Under the pieces are notes generated by a model. It saw only the letters and a program-made list of their open reading frames with translations. It had not been told where the DNA came from and did not search any database. Made by a program: the position numbers and the translations under genes. From Azoarcus sp. (GTDB lineage: Bacteria; Pseudomonadota; Gammaproteobacteria; Burkholderiales; Rhodocyclaceae), in contig JAITCV010000099.1 in NCBI GenBank assembly GCA_031282905.1, positions 1 to 11,259 of the forward strand: a DNA stretch of 11,259 nt, read 5' to 3'. The first letter of the stretch is position 1. Each line of letters starts with the position of its first letter. Positions 1-5,164 of the stretch are shown one piece after another.

Positions 1-420
1 CCTTATCAGTTGTTGGGTGAGGCCCGGGAACCGATTCCCATGCAACCCAACAGACCCAAACGAGAGGACAGTGAATATGTTCGACAGGGTACATGCAGCA
101 TTTTTATCTTCACGGAGCCGCTTGCTGGGAGGAGACATCAGGAGGCCATGGCGCGCAGAACCAAAATCGATTGGGCCCATCAGGTTGACAAACTGCTGAC
201 CATTCACTATCCCGAGGCGGAAAAAATCATCTTGGTCTCCGACAACTTGAACACGCATACAATTTCATCTCTTTACGAAGCCTTCCCGCCGAAGAAAGCA
301 TTAAGCTTGGCAAAAAGGCTTGAGATGCATCACACGCCGAAGCACGGCAGTTGGCTGAATGTCGCGGAGATCGAGTTGAATGTTGTGATTATGCAATGTC
401 TGCGCCGAAGATACCACTGA
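1..420 (+). pseudogene. IS630-family transposase, C-terminal remnant
   Basis: The frame is open from base 1, so the gene begins outside the window. The product is the C-terminal half of an IS630-type DDE transposase (DDE_3 domain). Visible family landmarks are LLGEAREPIP near the window start, the segment around VSDNLNTHT with the second catalytic Asp, the SLYEAFPP stretch, and HTPKHGSWLNVAEIEL, which carries the final catalytic Glu. The usual family tail (CL.RRIP followed by about 20-30 residues) is lost: after CLRRRYH the frame stops at 418-420, and plausible continuation (DTTEDARMKLQ) lies in another frame, so a small indel seems to have broken the 3' end. The catalytic core seen here is intact in sequence, but the element is probably dead because the tail is disrupted and no complete copy is present. 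Family assignment is confident; subgroup is not determined. Confidence 0.8.
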
Positions 421-463
421 AGATGCGAGAATGAAATTGCAACGACTTATCATAATTTTTAGA

Positions 464-482
464 TGACGCAATATAGTCGTCA
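464..482. repeat. Short inverted repeat at junction of two IS630 remnants
   Basis: TGACG (464-468) and CGTCA (478-482) are perfect reverse complements around a 9-base AT-rich centre, CAATATAGT, which contains TATA. It lies between the end of one IS630 transposase remnant and the start of the next. IS630 elements have terminal inverted repeats and target TA, so this may be where the right end of one element abuts the left end of another. That reading is inference; the arms are only 5 bp. Confidence 0.35.
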
Positions 483-561
483 GTCACGTAGAATAAAAGG
501 CATCATGGAATGAAATTTGCGTAATGAGGCAGGATGATGATCACCCCTTCAGGGGAGCGAG

Positions 562-822
562 ATGCCAAGGATCAAATACCGCGTGAGTCTGACGGAAGAA
601 GAGAAGGCAATGCTGGAATCCTTGCTGCGCAAGGGAAAGAGTGCGGCACGCAAGCAGACGCGCGCACGGATTCTGCTGAAGGCCACGGCGGGAAGCAAGG
701 ATACGGAGATCATGGAGGCCCTGGCAATATCTGTCACACAAGGTTTACTGGAGGAGAGAAAACCGGTGGGTTGTGACGGCGTGCCAGATGCGCAAGGTGA
801 GGTCGACCATGGATTTTTGTGA
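562..822 (+). pseudogene. IS630-family transposase, N-terminal remnant
   Basis: The first 55-60 residues (MPRIKYRVSLTEEEKAMLES, then LLRKGKSAARKQTRARILLKA and EIMEALAISVT) match the N-terminal helix-turn-helix region of IS630-family transposases of the same general kind as the fragment at the left edge. After ISVT at about 738 the frame no longer looks like the family. The expected continuation seems to sit in another frame (RFTGGEKTGGL, ending at 776), so an indel is followed by loss of the rest of the gene. What follows to 822 in this frame is missense. The ATG is preceded by a small CCCCT-TC-AGGGG hairpin (544-555) whose AGGGGAG arm would serve as ribosome binding site. No DDE catalytic part follows, so no active product is expected. 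Confidence 0.7.
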
Positions 823-1128
823 GAGACAAGCTTGGTTTGGCGAGTAAATGTGACTATTCATCGCATAGATGACCTGAAAATGGATCACAGTAAAGATATA
901 TGGAGCAATGATTGTGCAAGTATCCGCATCAAAATGGTGAAAATATAACACAAGAATACGCTGTTCATCCTGAGCAAGCCTGCTGCAACGGTGCCACCCC
1001 TCTGTTCAAGATGCCGGAAGGGCCGGGGCGAAATGGTTACGTTTGATTTTCGCCCGAGATAGGCGTATCGTGAGCGCAGGTTTGAATAATTAATAAGGAT
1101 TTTTGCATCACATGACAATGAGGCGCCC
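823..1128. other. About 300 bp without a recognisable gene
   Basis: Neither strand gives a convincing coding frame; the open frames here have no family resemblance and no good ribosome binding site. The stretch is the likely boundary between the IS remnants and the resident chromosome and should hold the promoter of the cluster starting at 1129. I see an inverted repeat at 1026-1055 and an AT-rich stretch at about 1084-1104, but no promoter I would defend. Confidence 0.5.
1026..1055. repeat. Inverted repeat upstream of the GTPase cluster
   Basis: GGGCGAAA (1026-1033) and TTTCGCCC (1048-1055) are perfect 8-base reverse complements separated by 14 bases. It lies 73 bp before the first start codon of the cluster, so it could be an operator or a hairpin in the 5' leader. 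There is no T-run after it, so it is not a typical terminator. Confidence 0.4.
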
Positions 1129-1905
1129 ATGACGCAGGACGACATTGCCTCGGAGCAAGAAGAGATTCCCGTGAGCTATACGGCGGTTGGTTGTACGCAC
1201 AAGGATCTCGTGCTTCTGAAATCCGTGATTTCCCTGTATGGAACCCAAGGCAATGTGGCCTGGGATTTCCAGCGGTCGCTGGAGGTCGATCTCGTTGTGA
1301 TTGGAACGGAAATGAAGCCTTTCGAGGTGATTTCGCTGTTGCGTTCCAGAACGGGAGGTGGAGGGCTCATCCTGTGGATCAGCGATTCGCCGTACGTCTC
1401 CAACACTTACCAGATCTTGCACTGCAAGCCACCCTTGCATGCCTTCCAGTTGGCGGAGCAGTTGAAGCAGGTGGAATTCCTGATGCGGGGAAAACTCGCC
1501 ACGCGACCAGCTTCCCCGGTATCTTCAGCACCTCCTGCTGTGGCGCACCATGACGCATTTCCGGAAAACACGCGTGTGGAATTGGTGCGCTGGCCTTCGC
1601 CGGAACTTCTTGCCGAAAACAGGAATTTCTGGCGCATGGCAGCCATGCTGGGTGCGCGCAGCATGACGCTGAACGAACTGGCCGAGCGTTCCGAGCAGCC
1701 TCGGGAAATCTGCCAGAGATTTTTCCGCAACCTGAACCATGCGGGTTATGTCAGTCTGCTCGATTCGGACGATGCGCAACAAACGGCTGCGTCCGCGCAT
1801 CCATTGCCAGAGGAAGCGCCTGCCCGGCAGAATTCAGGGTCGGGAGGGGGGTTGCGCGGCCTGTTGCGGCGCATCCGTATTGGTTTGGGATTTTCTTCGG
1901 CCTGA
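1129..1905 (+). CDS. Receiver-like (Asp-less) protein with winged-helix-like C-terminal region
   Basis: A 258-residue soluble protein I cannot place in a named family. Residues about 15-118 read as an alpha/beta receiver-like fold: strand VDLVVIG (53-59) stands where the phosphoacceptor Asp strand would be but has G/T/E instead, LILWIS (80-85) fits the fourth strand, and ILHCKPPLHAFQLAEQL (96-112) resembles the strand-Lys-Pro-helix end of receivers (K100, P101). A Pro/Ala-rich linker (about 125-145) follows, then a helix-turn-helix-like stretch (about 165-212, LNELAERSEQPREICQRFF and a wing-like GYVSLL). The tail (237-256) is glycine-rich then basic and amphipathic (GLRGLLRRIRIGLGF). The start is supported by GAGG at 1120-1123, 5 bases before ATG. 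The GTPase gene starts 5 bases after its stop, so the two are surely co-transcribed. Likely role: input or output partner of the GTPase switch. Fold and role are inference. Confidence 0.75.
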   Translation: MTQDDIASEQEEIPVSYTAVGCTHKDLVLLKSVISLYGTQGNVAWDFQRSLEVDLVVIGTEMKPFEVISLLRSRTGGGGLILWISDSPYVSNTYQILHCKPPLHAFQLAEQLKQVEFLMRGKLATRPASPVSSAPPAVAHHDAFPENTRVELVRWPSPELLAENRNFWRMAAMLGARSMTLNELAERSEQPREICQRFFRNLNHAGYVSLLDSDDAQQTAASAHPLPEEAPARQNSGSGGGLRGLLRRIRIGLGFSSA

Positions 1906-1910
1906 TTTCC

Positions 1911-2438
1911 ATGATCGAACACAAGATATTGTTTACCGGCACAGTTGGTGCGGGCAAGACGACGGCAATCCAATCCGTCAGCGAGATTCCCGTGGTGTGT
2001 ACGGACGTGCTGAACAGCGATCCGTCTCTGGGCAAGGAGATGACCACCGTCGCGCTGGACTACGGCGAGGTTTCCCTCGCCAGGACGGAACGGCTCCGCC
2101 TGTACGGCACGCCGGGGCAGGAGCGTTTTTCGTTCATGTGGAAGGTGCTGGCGCAGGGCGCTCTGGGGCTTGTCATCCTGATCGACCACACACAGCCGGA
2201 ACCACTCGCGGATCTGGAGACCTACCTGAAGTATTTCAGGGAGTTGATCCAAAGCACGGCCTGTGTCGTCGTCATCAGCAAGATGGATGAATCCCGGTTG
2301 CCCGCGATCAAGGACTTCACCGAATTGATGCAAAAGCACCACATGGTCTATCCCGTGGTCGCGGCGGATGTGCGCAAGCGGGAACAGGTTTTATGGATAT
2401 TGGATCTACTGCTGGTACAGATGGAGGCGCGGCTGTGA
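1911..2438 (+). CDS. Small Ras-like GTPase of the MglA/CvnD type
   Basis: A 175-residue single-domain P-loop GTPase. The Walker A/G1 motif is GTVGAGKT (10-17). The stretch TTVALDYGEVSL (45-56) is the switch I region typical of the bacterial COG2229-type GTPases associated with Roadblock proteins, and YGTPGQERFSFMW (65-77) is the G3/switch II region. G4 is SKMD (123-126) where NKxD or TKxD is usual. Known relatives work as molecular switches: MglA in Myxococcus polarity and gliding, CvnD in Streptomyces conservons, each with Roadblock/LC7 partners. Two such partners follow directly here, so this protein very probably cycles between GTP and GDP states with their help. The last four bases overlap the GTG start of the next gene, a sign of translational coupling. 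Its cellular target (type IV pili, polarity, transcription) cannot be told from the sequence. Confidence 0.9.
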   Translation: MIEHKILFTGTVGAGKTTAIQSVSEIPVVCTDVLNSDPSLGKEMTTVALDYGEVSLARTERLRLYGTPGQERFSFMWKVLAQGALGLVILIDHTQPEPLADLETYLKYFRELIQSTACVVVISKMDESRLPAIKDFTELMQKHHMVYPVVAADVRKREQVLWILDLLLVQMEARL

Positions 2439-2875
2439 ATTTCACCACGAAGGACAACGATCCCTTTGAGCATGATGCTCCGCAACAGGTCAACGAGGAG
2501 TTGCGCACGAAAGCGAAATACATCCTGCAGATGTTCGTCGAGAAGCTTCACGACATGGGAATCAAGAGCGCCGTCATTGCCACCTCGGACGGCTTCGATG
2601 TCGCCGCGGTCGCCATGTCCGAAGCCGAGGGGACGAGGCTCTCGGCCCTGTCGAGTTCCATTTCCGCGATCGGCGACATGGCCGTCAAGGAAATCGGCAC
2701 GGGAAATTATCACCAAAGCATCACCATCGAGAGCGAGAGCGGCTACATATTCATTATGGATATCCGGAATCCGAAGTGTCCCATGATCCTGAGTGTGGCG
2801 ACGACGAAGGATGCCGTTCTCGGCAAGCTGATGTACTATGCGAAGCAGATGGTTGCAAAAATGATCGAGGTGTAA
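2435..2875 (+). CDS. Roadblock/LC7 domain protein, first copy
   Basis: A 146-residue protein whose residues from about 25 to the end form a Roadblock/LC7 domain (GIKSAVIATSDGFDVAAVAM, then RLSALSSSISAIGDMAVKEIG, then a strand-rich half ending with a C-terminal helix KLMYYAKQMV). Such proteins regulate small Ras-like GTPases, as MglB does for MglA. I chose GTG at 2435 because GGAGG lies at 2423-2427 with a 7-base spacer and the GTGA gives a 4-base overlap with the GTPase stop. The upstream in-frame ATG at 2393 would add 14 residues and overlap the GTPase by 46 bases without a good ribosome binding site. It is about 27 residues longer than the second copy, with a charged N-terminal extension (DNDPFEHDAPQQVNEELRTK) that may distinguish their partners. 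Confidence 0.88.
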   Translation: MNFTTKDNDPFEHDAPQQVNEELRTKAKYILQMFVEKLHDMGIKSAVIATSDGFDVAAVAMSEAEGTRLSALSSSISAIGDMAVKEIGTGNYHQSITIESESGYIFIMDIRNPKCPMILSVATTKDAVLGKLMYYAKQMVAKMIEV

Positions 2876-2891
2876 TACCTTTATCATCCGT

Positions 2892-2921
2892 TTTCCGTTA
2901 CCGTCGGTAGCGGAAATTTTT
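2892..2921 (+). terminator. Intercistronic hairpin with T-run (partial terminator)
   Basis: TTTCCG (2892-2897) pairs with CGGAAA (2911-2916), followed inward by a T.G wobble and TACC/GGTA, leaving a 3-base loop. The hairpin is immediately followed by five T (2917-2921). It has the form of an intrinsic terminator but with a short T-run and modest GC, so it probably attenuates rather than fully stops transcription into the second Roadblock gene. Confidence 0.55.
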
Positions 2922-2945
2922 ACCCTGAAAGAAGGAGAAGCAAGC

Positions 2946-3305
2946 ATGAGCAGTATTCAACAATCGTTACACGAAGCACTGACCGTCACTGGGGCGCTGG
3001 TCGCCGCAGTTGTGGATGCCAACAGCGGACTGCTGCTTGGTTCGGAAGGTTCTGGCGTGGACATCGAACTGGCCGCCGCGGGCAATACGGAAGTGGTGCG
3101 CGCGAAACTGGCGACGATGAAATCCCTCAAGCTCAATGATGTCATCGAAGATATCCTGATCACATTGGGCAAGCAATACCACATCATTCGCCCGATTGCC
3201 AAGTCGAAGGGCATCTTCCTGTATTTCGTCCTGGACAAAGCCAAGGCCAATCTTGCGCTTGCCCGCCACAAACTGCAGGAAATCGAAGTCGCCATCGAAA
3301 TCTGA
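2946..3305 (+). CDS. Roadblock/LC7 domain protein, second copy
   Basis: A 119-residue protein that is almost entirely one Roadblock/LC7 domain: an N-terminal helix (SIQQSLHEALTVTG), strand pair ALVAAVVDANSGLLLGSEGSG, the middle helix (IELAAAGNTEVVRAKLATMK), strands ILITLGKQYHIIRPI and GIFLYFVLDK, and a C-terminal helix (LALARHKLQEIEVAIEI). Length is normal for single-domain members. AAGGAG at 2934-2939 lies 6 bases before the ATG. It differs strongly in sequence from the Roadblock protein just upstream, so the two are old paralogues or separate subfamilies rather than a recent duplication. It likely homodimerises or pairs with the first copy to bind the GTPase. The hairpin before it suggests its level is set separately, and a strong terminator follows. 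Confidence 0.88.
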   Translation: MSSIQQSLHEALTVTGALVAAVVDANSGLLLGSEGSGVDIELAAAGNTEVVRAKLATMKSLKLNDVIEDILITLGKQYHIIRPIAKSKGIFLYFVLDKAKANLALARHKLQEIEVAIEI

Positions 3306-3360
3306 GCCGAATCCCTTTTTGCGGAAGACTTTCCACGAAAAGGAGAACCCTCCCCCCACA

Positions 3361-3399
3361 CAATGCAAAGATCCTCTCCGGGTCTTTGCATTGTTTTTT
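3361..3399 (+). terminator. Strong intrinsic terminator after the GTPase/Roadblock cluster
   Basis: CAATGCAAAGA (3361-3371) and TCTTTGCATTG (3383-3393) are perfect 11-base complements. Pairing can continue inward through T.G and CC/GG to a 5-base loop, giving about 14 pairs. Six T follow at 3394-3399. It marks the end of the operon that begins at 1129. Confidence 0.92.
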
Positions 3400-3673
3400 G
3401 GGGCTCATGATGTTTTATTCCATTTCCAGATCATTCGTGACTTTGTCGACTGCGCCCTGCCGTGGCATTGTCCGCGACGCGTCTTCGCATATGGGCTGGA
3501 AATACAGATTACAAGCCGCATGAACGCGGCGCTCGTCGACGGATTGAAAACACCTCTGACATGATTGAGCCAATTCCACGGCGCCGTTCCGTCTTCGCGT
3601 CATGGTGGCCGCAACCACGATAGGCAAGTTCGATGTCTTCCGTCATCTCGCCCCAAGGAGAAAGTCTGCGACA

Positions 3674-4066
3674 ATGCTGCCCATGAATACGACGATTTTC
3701 GCGGCGATTGGTTTGGGGGCGGCGATGGGGGCTTGGTTGCGCTGGGCTTTGGGGGAATGGCTCAATCCGCTCTGCCTGACGCTGCCGTTGGGAACTTTGG
3801 CGGCCAATCTGGGCGGAGGCTTTCTGATGGGAGGGGTGTTGGCCGCGGTGCACGGACATCCGGACCTGTCTCCCGTCTTGCGGCTGGGATTGACCACTGG
3901 CTTGCTGGGCGGGCTGACCACGTTCTCGACCTTTTCGGCGGAAGCCTTTCACCTTGCGCAGCGTGGCGCGTGGGGGTGGATGGGGGCGCACATGCTGCTC
4001 CATGTTACTGGTTCGGTGTTGATGACGTGGCTGGGTTATGCCGTGGTTCAGGGGTGGCGAGGGTAA
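3674..4066 (+). CDS. crcB: Fluoride ion channel CrcB/Fluc
   Basis: A 130-residue very hydrophobic protein with four membrane segments, the normal size for CrcB. Known function: dimeric fluoride-selective channel of the inner membrane that exports fluoride. Family motifs seen: GLGAAMGAWLRW (13-24), GTLAANLGGGFLMG (40-53) with the conserved Asn, and GGLTTFSTFSAE (79-90), the Phe/Thr-rich segment near the pore and sodium site. AAGGAG at 3655-3660 lies 13 bases before the ATG at 3674; an ATG at 3683 is a second choice but is further away. A longer frame opens at 3602 but its extra 24 residues are not family-like. It stands alone between the upstream terminator and the convergent SprA-family gene. 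No fluoride-riboswitch consensus is visible in the 270 bases upstream. Confidence 0.9.
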   Translation: MLPMNTTIFAAIGLGAAMGAWLRWALGEWLNPLCLTLPLGTLAANLGGGFLMGGVLAAVHGHPDLSPVLRLGLTTGLLGGLTTFSTFSAEAFHLAQRGAWGWMGAHMLLHVTGSVLMTWLGYAVVQGWRG

Positions 4067-4078
4067 GTCTATTTCCAA

Positions 4079-4181
4079 CGTCATTGCGAGGCGCAGGAGT
4101 TGAATTTGCTTTGCGCCATGCGGCACAACTGTTTCACGTGAATTGATTCGGGCAACAGATTGCGCACTTCTTGTAATGACG
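4079..4181. repeat. REP-like imperfect inverted repeat between convergent genes
   Basis: CGTCATT at 4079-4085 (continuing as GCGAGGCGCAG) is mirrored by AATGACG at 4175-4181, with further patchy complementarity inward (GCGCA at about 4161-4167). It sits between the convergent stop codons of crcB and the SprA-family gene. The CGTCATTGCGAGG core resembles dispersed intergenic repeats common in proteobacterial genomes and recurs in degenerate form elsewhere in the window. Confidence 0.45.
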
Positions 4182-4278
4182 TATAAAACCCAAATTCCTC
4201 ATTTGACGACGGAAAAGGGACGGATTGGAGGTCAACGCACGGGGCGCTGGCAAACATTCGTCAATACCGCTTGGATCA

Positions 4279-4947
4279 TCAAGCGTAGATATCGACCGAG
4301 CGTCCGACGGCAGACGGTGACAAGCCGCGGGTGAGCAAATTGCCAAGCGCGATGGCAGATGACTCATCGCCTTGGCCGTTATTGCCGCTCGAAGTAGTAT
4401 TGCCGCTCGAAGTAGTGGCCTTGGTATTGCTACCTTCGATCTTGCCCGCGTCGACTTGCTCGCGCGCCATTTCAGCACGGGCTTCGGCGGCCATTTGCGC
4501 GGCGGTGGCGGCCACGCTTCGATCCTGCGCCGAAGGGTCGGCGGGGGCGAGGGCCGCAGCGCGAATCTGCTGGGCGCGAGCCAAGGTTTCTTCCGGAGTG
4601 CGGCCTTTCGACGTATCGATGCCGACTTCGCCCGCCACCGCATAACGCTGCCCATCGGGACCGGTTTCATATTCAAAGCTCGCGCCCGAGGTGACGAGAT
4701 TGCCGCCAACGGCTATGTGGGCGGCTTCATGGGCACGCACATTGCGGTCGATCACCTTGAGTTCTTCCACCCGGCGTTGATCAGCCGGGCTCAGGACAGT
4801 GGACTGTTGTCCGCCGCCCTGTTCATTTCTGCCGTTGCGCGCCTCGGACGTGGATTTTGCCGCTTCCGTCTGGGACGCGGGCGTGCCCGCCGTGTAAGAC
4901 GAGACGGCATGGAACGATGCGGCGGAGGATGAAATAGCGGAAATCAT
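4279..4947 (-). CDS. SprA-family putative metalloprotease
   Basis: A 222-residue protein with a low-complexity, Ser/Ala/Gln-rich N-terminal third, then a core RVEELKVIDRNVRAHEAAH (59-77) carrying an HExxH zinc-protease-like motif (H73, E74, H77). Next comes GPDGQRYAVAGEVGIDTS (96-113), whose E107 is a candidate third ligand. A helical, Ala/Glu-rich segment (about 117-165) matches the conserved TPEETLARAQQIRAAALAPA-DPSAQDRSVAA stretch of the SprA-related family. The tail has a duplicated TTSSGN. Proteolytic activity is predicted from the motif only; the family has no well-settled substrate. No signal peptide is evident. The ATG at 4947 fits the start of the family-like sequence but has no Shine-Dalgarno; a possible promoter sits so close that the mRNA could be leaderless. 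Codons upstream to 5235 are open but not protein-like. Confidence 0.82.
   Translation of the reverse strand: MISAISSSAASFHAVSSYTAGTPASQTEAAKSTSEARNGRNEQGGGQQSTVLSPADQRRVEELKVIDRNVRAHEAAHIAVGGNLVTSGASFEYETGPDGQRYAVAGEVGIDTSKGRTPEETLARAQQIRAAALAPADPSAQDRSVAATAAQMAAEARAEMAREQVDAGKIEGSNTKATTSSGNTTSSGNNGQGDESSAIALGNLLTRGLSPSAVGRSVDIYA
4381..4416. repeat. Two perfect 18-bp tandem repeats inside the SprA-family gene
   Basis: ATTGCCGCTCGAAGTAGT occurs twice back to back (4381-4398 and 4399-4416). On the minus strand it encodes TTSSGN twice in the variable C-terminal tail. Being a multiple of three it can expand or contract without shifting the frame. Confidence 0.85.
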
Positions 4948-4954
4948 GGCACGG

Positions 4955-4983
4955 TGAATACGATATCGGCGACCTGTTTTCAA
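4955..4983 (-). promoter_or_regulatory. Possible sigma-70 promoter of the SprA-family gene
   Basis: On the minus strand TTGAAA (4983-4978, five of six matches to TTGACA) and TATTCA (4960-4955, weak -10) are 17 bases apart. The expected transcription start would fall at or next to the ATG at 4947. This is consistent with the absence of a ribosome binding site, but rests on a poor -10 element. Confidence 0.3.
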
Positions 4984-5079
4984 GCTTAGACCGAAGTTCT
5001 TCCCCCCGCCAGACGAATTTTCCTTGATTGGCAAGGTTTTGCCGTGGTTGCGGACATCTGCGGAAACCGTTGGAACACT

Positions 5080-5152
5080 CTGGATTGCCACGGCGCTGCG
5101 CCCCCGGTCTGATTCGTCATCGCGAGGGGCCGCAGGCCCGTGGTCTTTCCAG
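5080..5152. repeat. REP-like inverted repeat after the copper receptor gene
   Basis: The left arm (5080-5105) begins CTGGATTGCCACGG and contains CTGCGCCCC. The right arm (5126-5152) reads on the opposite strand CTGGAAAGACCACGGGCCTG and on to GCGGCCCC. The arms, about 26 bases each, are imperfectly complementary around a 20-base loop containing CGTCATCGCGAG. It lies just downstream of the copper receptor stop codon and could stabilise the transcript end, stop transcription or be a mobile REP-type unit. No clear T-run. Confidence 0.6.
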
Positions 5153-5164
5153 ATGGATTGGAGG

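Noticed and set aside
534..776. Separate 80-codon plus-strand gene
   Set aside because: Most of it is out of frame with the transposase N-terminus at 562; only the last few codons look like the frameshifted continuation of that transposase.
3415..3627. 70-codon minus-strand frame with Cys/His residues
   Set aside because: It begins with TTG (or ATG at about 3604) without a ribosome binding site, matches no family I recognise, and lies in the gap between a terminator and crcB.
3400..3673. Possible fluoride riboswitch upstream of crcB
   Set aside because: The conserved fluoride-riboswitch sequence blocks are not visible between the terminator and the crcB start; no suitable pseudoknot pairing was found by eye.
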